Shown: positions 1-9,321 of the stretch, one piece after another | Layout: each line of letters begins with the position of its first letter | Numbering within the stretch: position 1 is the first letter of the stretch | Source of the DNA: Micromonospora sp. WMMD1155 | GTDB taxonomy: Bacteria; Actinomycetota; Actinomycetes; Mycobacteriales; Micromonosporaceae | NCBI RefSeq assembly: GCF_029581275.1 | Contig: NZ_CP120742.1 | Coordinates: 5,890,501-5,954,500, forward strand | DNA: 64,000 bases | Direction: 5' to 3' | Notes under the pieces: model-generated | Database searches by the model: none | What the model saw: only the letters and a program-made list of their open reading frames with translations | Told to the model about the DNA's origin: nothing | Made by a program: the position numbers and the translations under genes

Positions 1-27
1 GAACCGGCGTCGGGGGCGGCGCGGACG

Positions 28-912
28 TCACCGCTTCAGCAGCTCCACCACGGCCTCGGTGAACTCCACCGGCTGCTCGATGTGCCCGAAGTGCCCGCTC
101 TGCTCCAGCAGCACCAGCCGCGAGTCCTTCAGTCCCGCGTGCATTTCCTCGGCGAAGCGGGGGCCGCAGATGAAGTCGTGTGCCCCGACGATCACCACGG
201 CCGGCACGGTGATCTCACCGAGCCGGTCGCGTACGTCGAAGGGCACCGGGTCCGGTGCGCCGGCCGGCGCCACCCAGGCCCGCAGACCCGCCTGCAACGG
301 GGCGAACTCGGCCTGTCGGGCCCAGAAGTCCGCGAAGTACACCGGTAGCGCGGCGCTCAGGCCGGCGCTCAGCGTCTCGTCGTCGCCGGCGGTGAGGGCC
401 CGTTGGAGAGCGGCGGGGACCTCCGCCGCCTCCGGCCGGTCCGGGTGCCGCTGCGGGTAGGCGGCGAGGTTGGTCATCGCCTCGGCCCAGAAGTCGGCGC
501 CGGTGAGCGGTGAGGTGTCGTACAGGGCGAGCCCGGCGACCCGGTCCGGGTGCTCCAGGGCGTACTGCTGGATGACGAAACCGCCGTACGAGTGCCCGAG
601 CAGGTACACCCGGGGCTCGCCGAGGTGGGTGACGACGGCGTCCAGGAAACGGACATAAGTCGCCATCCGGTAGTCGTCGGCACTGTCGAGTCGTCCCGAC
701 GCGCCGGTGCCGACCGGCTCGACGTACACCATCGTGAAGTGTTCCTCGAGGCCCGGCGCCCGCAGGTAGGACCATTCGATGCCGGGGCCGCCGGAGTGCG
801 CCACGCAGACCGGGCCGGTGCCGGCGACGTGGTAGACCTGCCGGACACCGTCGACGGTGAACGAGTGGGCACCCGGAACGAGGGCGCCGACGTCGTGGCT
901 GGTGGAACCCAT
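28..912 (-). CDS. Alpha/beta-fold hydrolase, proline-iminopeptidase-like
   Basis: The 294-residue product is an alpha/beta hydrolase of the proline iminopeptidase/epoxide hydrolase type. It has the oxyanion motif HSGGPG at residues 39-44, the nucleophile elbow GHSYGG with Ser108, an acid in VGAHDF, and the histidine in SGHFGHIEQP near the C-terminus. No signal peptide is visible, so it is probably cytosolic; the substrate cannot be told from sequence. The ATG at 912 is chosen because GGGAG precedes it and the fold starts there; the open frame extends further upstream without family similarity. It lies 113 bp downstream of the sigma factor gene on the same strand and could be co-transcribed with it. 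Confidence 0.85.
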   Translation of the reverse strand: MGSTSHDVGALVPGAHSFTVDGVRQVYHVAGTGPVCVAHSGGPGIEWSYLRAPGLEEHFTMVYVEPVGTGASGRLDSADDYRMATYVRFLDAVVTHLGEPRVYLLGHSYGGFVIQQYALEHPDRVAGLALYDTSPLTGADFWAEAMTNLAAYPQRHPDRPEAAEVPAALQRALTAGDDETLSAGLSAALPVYFADFWARQAEFAPLQAGLRAWVAPAGAPDPVPFDVRDRLGEITVPAVVIVGAHDFICGPRFAEEMHAGLKDSRLVLLEQSGHFGHIEQPVEFTEAVVELLKR

Positions 913-1025
913 GAGCTGTCTCCCGATTCGAGATTCGTGCGGCGTCTGCCGGCACGGTCCTGAGGTAGGACGCACCACCAGATGCGTGGTTCGACGGGAA
1001 AGTTCGCTCGATCGGGAAAGTTTTC

Positions 1026-1970
1026 TCAGACCGGCACCGGCTGGCGGATCTCCCGCGCCGGGACGGGGTGGAAGAGGGTGAACCGGCGCACCCGCCCCTC
1101 GCGCAGCACCTGCAACCACAGCGCGGAGGGCGGGCAGTGCTCCGGGTCGTCCGGTGGGCTGATCAGGTCGGTCTCCCAGATCAGCACGTCGCCGCTGGCC
1201 ACGACGTTGCGCAGCCGCTGGCGTACCCCGGCTGTCAGGTCGCGGTTCATGCCCTCGACGGCCAGGTCACGACCGCCGCGCAGGCCGCCCGGCACGATCA
1301 TCTCGGCGTCCGGCCACCAGCTGTCGCGGACCACCCGGTCGAAGTCGCCGCGCATGGCGGTGGCGATGACGTCGCGACCCTCCCGCAACCGTGACTCGTT
1401 CGACGCGCTGACGTCGGTGTGTGCCGCGCTCGCCGCCGTGCGCAGGCCGTCGGAGAGAGCGCGACGGGCGTGGCTGAGCCGGCTGCGGACGGTGCCGACC
1501 GGGATGCCGCAGACGGCCGCGATCTGCTCGTACGACGAGGCGTCGCTGAAGTACCGCAGCAGGGTGACCAACCGGTCGGGTTCGGACAACTGCCCGATGG
1601 CGTGCCACACCCAGTCGCGCATCGCGCCCCGGTCCAGCGCCTCCTCGGGGGTGGGGGTGTCGGCGGGGCGGGCGAACCACTCCGGCTCGGCCACCGGGAC
1701 GGCTCTGGGGCGACGTAACGTCATCCGGCTGTTGTTGCGGACGATGGCACGCAACCACGGGCCGACGGCGGACGGGTCGCGCAGCTCACCGATGCGCCGC
1801 AACGCCATCAGCATGGCGTCCTGCACCGCGTCCTCGGCGTCCGGTCCGTAACCGAGGATGCTCACCGCGACGGCCCGCATCCCGGCCTCGTGGCGGGCCA
1901 GCAGCGCGCCGAGCGCCGCCGCGTCTCCCGCCTGCGCCAGCGCCACCAGCTCTGCGTCACCGTCCGTCAC
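1026..1970 (-). CDS. ECF-type RNA polymerase sigma factor with SnoaL-like C-terminal domain
   Basis: The 314-residue protein has sigma-70 region 2 at about residues 10-80 (GYGPDAEDAVQDAML) and region 4 at about 125-175, with the helix-turn-helix SSYEQIAAVCGIPVGTVRSR. About 130 further residues resemble the SnoaL/NTF2-like extension of SigJ/ECF41-like sigma factors, where that domain modulates activity without a classical anti-sigma factor. The GTG start at 1970 is preceded by GGGAGGAC. The upstream 40 bp are unusually AT-rich and probably hold the promoter. The hydrolase gene downstream may be part of its regulon. The signal it senses is unknown. Confidence 0.85.
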   Translation of the reverse strand: MTDGDAELVALAQAGDAAALGALLARHEAGMRAVAVSILGYGPDAEDAVQDAMLMALRRIGELRDPSAVGPWLRAIVRNNSRMTLRRPRAVPVAEPEWFARPADTPTPEEALDRGAMRDWVWHAIGQLSEPDRLVTLLRYFSDASSYEQIAAVCGIPVGTVRSRLSHARRALSDGLRTAASAAHTDVSASNESRLREGRDVIATAMRGDFDRVVRDSWWPDAEMIVPGGLRGGRDLAVEGMNRDLTAGVRQRLRNVVASGDVLIWETDLISPPDDPEHCPPSALWLQVLREGRVRRFTLFHPVPAREIRQPVPV

Positions 1971-2301
1971 GCGACCGTCCTCCCGTAACCCCTAGAGCAT
2001 CCTTTTTGAGGCGTTTCGGGGCAAAAATCGACGCCGCCTCCCACGACAAGCCTACGGCGGGTGACGGGCGCGGCCCGCCCGGGCGGCAGGCGGGCGGGCG
2101 AGGCATGCCGCACCTCGGGGTCAGGACACGGCCCTGACACCGGAGACATCGACACAGTCGGCAATTCGGCTCAGCGATGGCCTCGGCGGTTCGGCCGACA
2201 CCGGCTCCGCACCCCGACGGCGCGCCGCCCTGCCCGGGGTCGGGGTCCGGTTCGGTCCGCCGGTGGCGGCCCGGCGCGCGTGGCACCGGACCGCCGGAGC
2301 C
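1971..2301. other. Intergenic region with AT-rich promoter zone and GC-rich hairpin
   Basis: No gene is supported in these 331 bp. An AT-rich patch at about 2005-2035 lies just upstream of the minus-strand sigma factor gene and probably holds its promoter. A GC-rich inverted repeat (GCCCGCC at 2073-2079, GGCGGGC at 2089-2095) could end transcription of the aldo/keto reductase gene, which also runs on the minus strand. Short open frames here are composition artefacts. Confidence 0.4.
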
Positions 2302-3273
2302 TCAGTAGCGGCCACCCTCGGGTGCGGGCAGCGCGTCCAGGTCGGCCAGGTCCTCGGCGCCGAGCTGTACGTCGCCGGCGGCGCAGTTGTCCGCCAGGTA
2401 CTTCGGGGTCTTGGTGCCGGGGATCGGAATGACCTGGTCACCCAGGGCGACCACCCATGCGAGCGCCACCTGCGCGGGGGTGACGCCGACCCGGTCGGCG
2501 ATCTCCCGGACCCGGGCGACGATGGCGAGGTTGGCCCGCAGCGCGTCCTGCTGAAAGCGGGGTAGGCCGCGTCGGAAATCGTCGGCGGGCAGGTCGTCGA
2601 ACGAGGTGAACCGTCCGGCGAGGAAACCGCGACCGAGCGGGGAGAACGGCAGGAAGGCGATGCCCTGCTCGACGCAGTACGGCAGGACCTCGGCCAGCGG
2701 GTCTCGGGTCCACAGCGACAGCTCGGACTGCACCGACGCCACCGGGTGCACCGCCTGGGCCCGCTTGATCTGGGCCACCGTCACCTCGGACATCCCGATC
2801 TGCCGTGCCTTACCCGCGGCCACGACCTCCGCCATCGCGCCCCAGGACTCCTCGACCGGCACCTCCGGGTCGACCCGGTGCAACTGGTAGAGGTCGACGT
2901 GGTCGGTGCCGAGCCGGCGCAGGCTCTCGTCGATCGCCGCGCGGATGTGCTCCGGGCGGCCGTTCTTGCCGATCTTCGGCAGGTTGCCGTCGGTGGGGGA
3001 GGTCGCGACCAGGCCGACCTTCGTCGCCAGCACGGCCCGCTCCCGGTGGCCGCCGGCCAGCGCCCGCCCGACCAGCTCCTCGTTGGTGTACGGCCCGTAC
3101 ACGTCCGACGTGTCGATCAGCGTCGTACCCAGATCGAGGGCCTGGCGGATGACCGAGATCGAGGTGTCGTCGTCGCGGGGACCGGTGATGTCGTAGGCGT
3201 GGCTCATGCCCATGCACCCGAGGCCGATGACGCCGACCTCGGGACCTGCGCTGCCCAGCGTGGTGGTTCGCAT
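2302..3273 (-). CDS. Aldo/keto reductase
   Basis: The 323-residue protein is an NADPH-dependent aldo/keto reductase with a TIM barrel. The catalytic tetrad is visible: Asp in LIDTSDVYG with the following Tyr, Lys in LATKVG and His in YQLHRVD. The nucleotide-binding end includes IPIPGTKTPKYLADN. It resembles the AKR13/YajO-like group that reduces aldehydes and ketones; the physiological substrate is unknown. The ATG at 3273 matches the usual family start (MRTTTLGSAGPEV); longer frames add a non-conserved tail. It is transcribed divergently from the GNAT gene, with 93 bp between them for both promoters. Confidence 0.9.
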   Translation of the reverse strand: MRTTTLGSAGPEVGVIGLGCMGMSHAYDITGPRDDDTSISVIRQALDLGTTLIDTSDVYGPYTNEELVGRALAGGHRERAVLATKVGLVATSPTDGNLPKIGKNGRPEHIRAAIDESLRRLGTDHVDLYQLHRVDPEVPVEESWGAMAEVVAAGKARQIGMSEVTVAQIKRAQAVHPVASVQSELSLWTRDPLAEVLPYCVEQGIAFLPFSPLGRGFLAGRFTSFDDLPADDFRRGLPRFQQDALRANLAIVARVREIADRVGVTPAQVALAWVVALGDQVIPIPGTKTPKYLADNCAAGDVQLGAEDLADLDALPAPEGGRY

Positions 3274-3366
3274 GCGCCCCACGCTACGCCGGACGGAACG
3301 CGTCATCGGAGGGCACGTAGCGTCACCACCGGCAGACCGATGCCGCCGACTGACGGGGGAGCCGCC

Positions 3367-3813
3367 GTGCCACACATCCGCGAGTTCGTCTGGCCGGACT
3401 ACGACCGCGTCGCGGCACTGTGGACCGCTGCCGGACGGGACGTGCTGACCCGGGCCGAGTTGACCGCCAAGCTGACGCGGGATCCGCAGTTGTTCCTGGT
3501 CGCCGAGGTCGACCGGACGCTCGTCGGTGTCGTGCTCGGCACGTACGACGGCCGGCGCGGGATGATCCTGCGGCTGGCCGTCGATCCGGCGTACCGGCGG
3601 CGAGGTCTCGCCCGCCTGCTGGTCGCCGCGTTGGAGGAGCGGTTGGCGGCGCTGGGCTGCCCCCGGGTGAACCTGCTGGTGCTACCGCAGGACACGGGCG
3701 CGCTGCGGTTCTGGCGGGCGCTGGGTTACCTGCCGCAGCCGGACGTGCTCTGCACCAAGCCGCTGGGCGTCACACGGCCGTCGGCCGCCGCGTCCGACAC
3801 CATGCTCCCATAG
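3367..3813 (+). CDS. GNAT family N-acetyltransferase
   Basis: The 148-residue protein is a single GNAT domain. Motif A, the acetyl-CoA loop, reads LAVDPAYRRRGLARLLV at about residues 74-90, and FWRALGYLP is the typical C-terminal motif B region. The start is GTG at 3367, because GGGGGAG lies just upstream and the family N-terminus (PHIREFVWPDYD) follows; the open frame continues upstream only by chance. The small-molecule or protein substrate cannot be inferred. It stands alone, divergent from the aldo/keto reductase. Confidence 0.85.
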   Translation: MPHIREFVWPDYDRVAALWTAAGRDVLTRAELTAKLTRDPQLFLVAEVDRTLVGVVLGTYDGRRGMILRLAVDPAYRRRGLARLLVAALEERLAALGCPRVNLLVLPQDTGALRFWRALGYLPQPDVLCTKPLGVTRPSAAASDTMLP

Positions 3814-3885
3814 TTGTTGATCGATATGGTGGCGGAGGCGCCGCCCCGCCTCAGACCACCACCGTCGATCCGAAGCGGGTTCAGC

Positions 3886-4542
3886 ATGCGCGCACTGAGA
3901 CTTGTCACGACTCTGGCCGTCGCCGGCGGGCGCGTACCTCAGTGACCCGAACAAGGCGCGTACGCAGGTGGAGACCATCATCAACAACGCGGTCACCGCC
4001 GGGGTGTACGTGATTGTCGACTGGCACGCCCACGAGGCGCAGAACAACCAGTCGCAGGCGGTGGCGTTCTTCGGCGACCTGGCCCGCCGCTACGGTCACC
4101 TGCCCAACGTCATCTGGGAGCCCTACAACGAGCCGCTGCAGGTGAGCTGGACCACCGTCATCAAGCCGTACCACCAGGCGGTGGTCTCCGCGATCCGCGC
4201 CGCGGACCCGGACAACATCGTGGTGCTCGGCACCCCGACCTGGTCGCAGGACGTGGACGTGGCGGCGGCCAGCCCGGTCGCCGGCACCAACCTGATGTAC
4301 ACGCTGCACTTCTACTCCTGCACGCACGGCTCGTCGCTGCGTGCCGAGGGCGACGCGGCGATCCGCGCCGGGCTGGCTCTCTTCGTCACCGAGTGGGGTG
4401 CCAGCAACGCCGGCGGCGGCCTCGACGGCCGGGCCTGCCTACCGACACCACCAACCTGCTCAGCCCCGGCGCGCCGGTGACCGGCGGATGGAACAACTAC
4501 CTGCACGGCCACGCGCCGTTCGTGGTCGCCAACATGAGGTGA
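3886..4542 (+). pseudogene. Broken secreted GH5 cellulase (internal deletion plus frameshift)
   Basis: An ATG at 3886 opens a signal-peptide-like start (MRALRLVTTLAVAGG) that stops after 19 codons. A second frame then carries the C-terminal half of a GH5 endoglucanase: the acid/base glutamate in NVIWEPYNEP, HFYSCTHG, and the nucleophile glutamate in LFVTEWGAS. The first part of the barrel is missing, consistent with an internal deletion joining the signal peptide to mid-domain in the wrong frame. Near 4440 a further frameshift moves the ending (GGWNNYLHGHAPFVVANM) into another frame that stops at 4542. Catalytic residues remain, but no single frame makes a full enzyme. Sequencing error could explain the late shift but not the missing barrel. 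Confidence 0.8.
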
Positions 4543-4576
4543 CCCTGACCGTTCCCTGGTCTTGATCATCTCCAGT

Positions 4577-4625
4577 TCGCCGATGTCGGGGTATCCGCAC
4601 CACCGGGATACCCCGACATCGGCGA
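4577..4625. terminator. 20-bp perfect palindrome (hairpin) downstream of the GH5 remnant
   Basis: Arms 4577-4596 and 4606-4625 are perfect reverse complements (20 bp) around a 9-nt loop. The arm reads TCGCCGATGTCGGGGTATCC. It can act as a strong hairpin terminator for the old cellulase gene. It has no U-tract, so it may instead be a dispersed extragenic palindrome of the genus. Confidence 0.7.
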
Positions 4626-4783
4626 TACCGTGTCGATCAGCGTTTGGTGCGGCCGTTCGGTCCGTCCGATGCCCGGTTGGGCAGAACAGCGCGTCACCTT
4701 AACGCGCCGGAAACGCAGCCGGTACCAACCCTGGGAACGCTCGTCGGACAGTCGAGACCGCCGACACGCGAACCGGGGTGACC

Positions 4784-7453
4784 ATGGCCGACAACACCAC
4801 GAACGCGCCCACGTTCGACGAGCCCCTGGGGCGATCCGGCAACGGCCGGACCCCGCCCAGGCCCCGACCCGAACCGCTCCTGCCGCCGGACGACGGTGAC
4901 CCGGCGGACCTGGCCACCATCGGGGTGGAGGAAGAGTTCCACGTCGTCGACCTGCACACCCGGGAGTTGGTCCCCCGGGCCGGTGAGTTGCTCGACCGGT
5001 TGCCCGCCACCTCGTTCACCGCCGAGCTGCACCGCAGCGTGGTGGAGACCAACACGGCGGTCTGCCGCACCCTGGACGAGATCCGCGTCGAGCTGACCCG
5101 GCTGCGCCAGGCGGCCGTGCAGGTCGCCGACCGGGCCGGACTGGGCATCGTGGCGGCGGGGACGGTGCCCCTGCGCGCCGACGGCGACCCCAGCGTCACC
5201 CCCACCTCCCGTTACCGGCGGATGCTCGACGAATACCAGATGCTCGCCCGGGAGCAGCTGATCTGCGGTGCACAGGTGCACGTCGGGGTGTCCGACCGGG
5301 ATCTGGCCGTCGCGGTCACCCGCCGCGTCCAACCGTGGCTGCCGGTGCTCCTGGCCCTCTCCACCAGTTCGCCGTACTGGATGGGGCAGGACAGCGGCTA
5401 CGCCAGCGTCCGCTCGCTGGTCTGGCAGCGCTGGCCCACCGCCGGTGACCCGGGCGAGGTGAGCAGCGCGGCGGACCACGAGGCGCTGGTCGCCGAGTTG
5501 ATCTCGTCGGAGACCATCACCGATCCCGCCATGATCTACTTCGATGTCCGACCCTCGGCGCACGTGCCCACCGTGGAACTGCGGATCACCGACGCCAACG
5601 CCGACGTGGAGACCATCGTCCTGCTCACCGGCCTCTTCCGGGCGCTCGTCCGGCGGGAGGTCGCCGCCCTGCGCGCCGGGGTGGAGCGCACCGCCGTGCG
5701 CCCACCGGTGCTCCGCGCCGCCGTCTGGCGGGCCGCCCGCTCCGGCCTCGAAGGCGACCTGCTCGACCTGCCCCGCTCGGCCCGACCGGTGCCCGCCGCC
5801 GAGGCGGTCCGCCGACTGGTGACCGACCTGCGACCGCAGTTGACGGCGACCGGGGACTGGGAACAGGTCAGCGAGCTGACCCGGTACGCGCTGGACCGCG
5901 GCAGCTCCGCCGCGCGGCAGCGGCGGGCGTACGAGCGGCGCGGTCGGTTGGCGGATGTGGTCGACCTGCTGCTCGACGAGACCCGGGGACGCGTACGGGG
6001 GCCACTGCCCGGCGCGCCGACCGCACCGGCCCTGCCCGTCTACTCCCACACCGATGACGAGGTCTTCGGTCCGGCGGGACCGCAGCCCGCGTACCGGCCG
6101 TTGCTGGCCGCCCTGCGGGGTCTCGGCGCCGACGGGCTGCGCCACCGTGAGCACGACCGGGACGAGGAGCAGCGCGCCCGGGGCGTGACCTTCAGCGTGG
6201 CCGGCGAGGCGAGCACCCGACTCTTCCCGGTCGACCTGGTGCCCCGCGTGGTGCCCGCCGACGACTGGCGGAGCCTGCGCGTGGGCCTGGTGCAGCGCGC
6301 CCGCGCGCTCGACGCCTTCCTGTGCGACGTCTACGGGGACCGGGCCGTGGTCGCCGACGGAGTGGTCCCGGCGTGGGTGGTGGAGTCCTCACCCGGACTG
6401 CGCCCGACCGGGGCGTTGATGGGCCGGCGGGGCACCCGCGCCCAGGTGTCCGGCACCGACCTCGTCCGCGACCCCGGCGGCGGCTGGTACGTGCTGGAGG
6501 ACAACCTGCGGGTGCCCTCGGGCATCGGCTACGCCGTGCAGAACCGTCGGCTGACCCGGGCGGTGCTGCCCGAGCTGCCGTTCCCCGACGATCTGCTGCC
6601 CGCCGACGAGACACCGGCGATGCTGCACCGGGCGCTGGTGGCCGCCGGGCCCGCCGCCGCCGCCGAGCCCGCCGTGGTGGTGCTCAGCAGCGGTCCGGGT
6701 GACCCCGCCTGGTTCGAGCACCGGCTGCTCGCCGACGAGATGGGCGTACCGCTGGCCGGCAGCGGCGACCTGCTCGTGGAGGAGGGCCGCGTCCAGCTCA
6801 TCCGGGAGGGTCGCCGCAGCCAGGTGGACGTGATCTACCTGCGGATGGACGAGGACGCGTTGCTGCACGCACCCGGGGCCGACGGCGTGCCGTTGGGCTG
6901 GCCGCTGCTCGCGGCGGTGCACGCCGGGCGGCTGACCCTCGCCAACGCGCTGGGCAACGGCGTCGGTGACGACAAGGCGCTGTACGCGTACGTGCCCCGG
7001 CTCATCGAGTACTACCTGGGGGAGAAGGCGCTGCTTCCGGACGTGCCGACGTATTTGTGCGGACTGCCCGAGCAGCGCGCCGACGTGCTGGGCCGGCTCG
7101 ATCAGTTGGTGCTCAAGCCGGTCGACGGGTACGGCGGCGACCGGGTGGTGATCGGCCCACGGGCGGAGGCGGAGGAGTTGGACGCCGTCCGCGAGCAGAT
7201 CCTCGCCGCCCCGCACCGGTGGATCGCCCAGGAGACGATCGCGCTCACCACCCACCCGGTCTTCGACGGGACGGCACTCGCGCCCCGCCACGTCGACCTG
7301 CGGGCCTTCGTGTTCCTGGGGGAGACCGCCGAGGTGGCGCCGGTGGCCCTGACCCGCGTCGCGCCGGCCGGCAGCATGATCGTCAACTCGTCCCGGGGCG
7401 GCGGGTCGAAGGACACCTGGCTGCTCGGTGGAGCCGATGAGCCGTCGGCGTAA
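4784..7453 (+). CDS. GCS2-type carboxylate-amine ligase fused to circularly permuted ATP-grasp
   Basis: About 889 residues in two enzyme halves. Residues about 40-395 form a YbdK/GCS2-like carboxylate-amine ligase (GVEEEFHVVD; AQVHVGVSDRDLAVAV; TVELRITDANADV), the glutamate-cysteine ligase fold joining an amino acid carboxylate to an amine. Residues about 410-885 form a type-2 circularly permuted ATP-grasp (YVLEDNLRVPSGIGYAVQNR; VLKPVDGYGGDRVV; SRGGGSKDTW), another peptide-bond-forming ligase. The fusion is followed by an AsnB-like amidotransferase and an S9 peptidase, which points to a small amidated peptide product. The ATG at 4784 is preferred over GTG 4778; neither has an ideal ribosome site. 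Fold assignment is firm, substrates unknown. Confidence 0.85.
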   Translation: MADNTTNAPTFDEPLGRSGNGRTPPRPRPEPLLPPDDGDPADLATIGVEEEFHVVDLHTRELVPRAGELLDRLPATSFTAELHRSVVETNTAVCRTLDEIRVELTRLRQAAVQVADRAGLGIVAAGTVPLRADGDPSVTPTSRYRRMLDEYQMLAREQLICGAQVHVGVSDRDLAVAVTRRVQPWLPVLLALSTSSPYWMGQDSGYASVRSLVWQRWPTAGDPGEVSSAADHEALVAELISSETITDPAMIYFDVRPSAHVPTVELRITDANADVETIVLLTGLFRALVRREVAALRAGVERTAVRPPVLRAAVWRAARSGLEGDLLDLPRSARPVPAAEAVRRLVTDLRPQLTATGDWEQVSELTRYALDRGSSAARQRRAYERRGRLADVVDLLLDETRGRVRGPLPGAPTAPALPVYSHTDDEVFGPAGPQPAYRPLLAALRGLGADGLRHREHDRDEEQRARGVTFSVAGEASTRLFPVDLVPRVVPADDWRSLRVGLVQRARALDAFLCDVYGDRAVVADGVVPAWVVESSPGLRPTGALMGRRGTRAQVSGTDLVRDPGGGWYVLEDNLRVPSGIGYAVQNRRLTRAVLPELPFPDDLLPADETPAMLHRALVAAGPAAAAEPAVVVLSSGPGDPAWFEHRLLADEMGVPLAGSGDLLVEEGRVQLIREGRRSQVDVIYLRMDEDALLHAPGADGVPLGWPLLAAVHAGRLTLANALGNGVGDDKALYAYVPRLIEYYLGEKALLPDVPTYLCGLPEQRADVLGRLDQLVLKPVDGYGGDRVVIGPRAEAEELDAVREQILAAPHRWIAQETIALTTHPVFDGTALAPRHVDLRAFVFLGETAEVAPVALTRVAPAGSMIVNSSRGGGSKDTWLLGGADEPSA

Positions 7454-7542
7454 CCCACGCTTGACCCCGGCGTCATCGGGGCGCAACCCGGTCCGCCAAG
7501 CCTGGACCGGTCAGCGACCGGAGTCGATGAGAGGTGGATGCC

Positions 7543-9321
7543 ATGTGCGGTATCGGAGGTGAGTTTCGCATCGACGGGGCGCCGGCCGACATGACGGCCG
7601 TCGGGCGGATGCTGCCCGCCCTGGCGTCCCGAGGCCCGGACGGCGAGGGTCGGTGGCAGCACGGCTCGGTGGCGCTGGTGCACCGGCGACTGCGCATCAT
7701 CGACCTGTCCGACGCGGGCGCCCAGCCGATGGTCGACCCCGAGCTGGGGTTGGCGCTGGTCTTCAACGGGTGCATCTACAACTACCGGGAGTTGCGCGAC
7801 GAGCTGACCGCCCTCGGCTACTCCTTCCGGTCCACCTCGGACACCGAGGTGATCCTCAAGGCGTACCACAGGTGGGGGACGGCCTGCGTCGAACGGTTCT
7901 ACGGCATGTTCGCGTTCGCGCTCGTCGAACTGGCCACGCGCACCCTGGTGCTGGCCCGCGACCGGCTCGGCATCAAACCGCTCTACCTCGCCGAGGGGCC
8001 CGGCCGGGTCCGTTTCGCCTCGACGCTACCGGCGCTGCTGGCCGCCGGTGACGTCGACACCGACCTCGACCCGGTGGCGCTGCACCACTACATGACGTTC
8101 CACTCGGTGGTGCCGCCGCCGCGCACCATCCTCGCCGGCATCCGCAAGCTCCCACCCGCCACCATCCGGGTGATCACCGGGGACGGGCGGAGCACCGAAA
8201 CCGTGTACTGGCGCCCGGAGTTCACCCGCGCCGCCGCCGCGCCGATGTCCGCCGAGGAGTGGCAGGAACGCATCATGACGGCGTTACGCACCGCCGTACG
8301 CCGCCGCATGGTCTCCGACGTGCCGGTCGGCGTGCTGCTCTCCGGCGGCCTCGACTCCAGCCTGATCGTCGCCCTGCTCGCCGAGCAGGGCCAGACCGGC
8401 CTGGCGACGTTCAGCATCGGCTTCGAGGCGGCGGCCGGGGAGACCGGTGACGAGTTCCACTACTCCGACCTGGTGGCCCGTGAGTTCGACACCGACCACC
8501 AGCAGATCCGGATCGGCGCGACCCGCTTCGTGCCCGCCGTGCACGAGGCCGTCGCGGCGATGAGCGAGCCGATGGTCAGCCACGACTGCGTCGCCTTCCA
8601 CCTGCTCTCCGAGGAGGTCTCGAAGCGGATCACGGTCGTCCAGTCCGGGCAGGGCGCCGACGAGATCTTCGCCGGCTACGACTGGTACCCGCCGATGGCG
8701 AACGTCGCCCGCGCCGACGCCGTCGAGGCGTACGCCCGGGTGTTCTTCGACCGTCGGCACGACGCGCTCGCCGGGCACCTGGCACCCGAGTGGATGCTCG
8801 ACCACGACGCCAGCCTGGAGTTCGTGGCGGCGCACTTCGGCGCGCCCGGCGCGGACACCGCCCTGGACGCGGCCCTACGCCAGGACAGTCAGGTGATGCT
8901 CGTCGACGACCCGGTCAAGCGGGTCGACAACATGACCATGGCGTGGGGGTTGGAGGCCCGGGTGCCGTTCCTCGACCACGAGGTCGTCGAGCTGGCCGCC
9001 GCGTGCCCACCCGCGTTGAAGCTGGCGCACGGCGGCAAGGGCGTGCTGAAGGCCGCGAGCCGCGGCATCGTGCCCGACGAGGTGATCGACAGGCCGAAGG
9101 GCTACTTCCCGGTGCCCGCCATCCGGCACCTCTCCGGGCCGCTGCTCGACGACGTCCGCGACGCGTTGACCGCCCAGTCGGCCCGCGACCGGGGCCTGTT
9201 CCGCAAGGATTACCTGGAGGAGTTGCTGGACGCGCCGAACGCCCGGCGGACCACGCTGGGCTCCAACGCGCTCTGGCAGCTCGGGCTGCTGGAGCTCTGG
9301 TTGCAGCGGATCGGGGTTTAG
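7543..9321 (+). CDS. AsnB-like glutamine amidotransferase (NAGGN-type trio family)
   Basis: 592 residues. The N-terminal class II glutaminase domain needs Cys2 exposed after Met removal; this fixes the start at ATG 7543 (MCGIGGEF) rather than the in-frame GTG at 7534, and GAGAGG precedes it. The synthetase domain has the PP-loop LLSGGLDSSL near residue 270 and the acceptor-site stretch QSGQGADEIFAGYDWY. The sequence resembles the N-acetylglutaminylglutamine amidotransferase branch more than housekeeping asparagine synthetase. It should adenylate a carboxylate and amidate it with ammonia from glutamine. It sits 89 bp after the fusion ligase and directly abuts the peptidase gene. Confidence 0.85.
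   Translation: MCGIGGEFRIDGAPADMTAVGRMLPALASRGPDGEGRWQHGSVALVHRRLRIIDLSDAGAQPMVDPELGLALVFNGCIYNYRELRDELTALGYSFRSTSDTEVILKAYHRWGTACVERFYGMFAFALVELATRTLVLARDRLGIKPLYLAEGPGRVRFASTLPALLAAGDVDTDLDPVALHHYMTFHSVVPPPRTILAGIRKLPPATIRVITGDGRSTETVYWRPEFTRAAAAPMSAEEWQERIMTALRTAVRRRMVSDVPVGVLLSGGLDSSLIVALLAEQGQTGLATFSIGFEAAAGETGDEFHYSDLVAREFDTDHQQIRIGATRFVPAVHEAVAAMSEPMVSHDCVAFHLLSEEVSKRITVVQSGQGADEIFAGYDWYPPMANVARADAVEAYARVFFDRRHDALAGHLAPEWMLDHDASLEFVAAHFGAPGADTALDAALRQDSQVMLVDDPVKRVDNMTMAWGLEARVPFLDHEVVELAAACPPALKLAHGGKGVLKAASRGIVPDEVIDRPKGYFPVPAIRHLSGPLLDDVRDALTAQSARDRGLFRKDYLEELLDAPNARRTTLGSNALWQLGLLELWLQRIGV

Noticed and set aside
4694..6154. Long minus-strand open frame opposite the GCS2/ATP-grasp gene
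   Set aside because: It mirrors a clear protein family on the plus strand, its translation is Gly/Arg/His/Gln-rich without motifs, and such frames are expected at this GC content.
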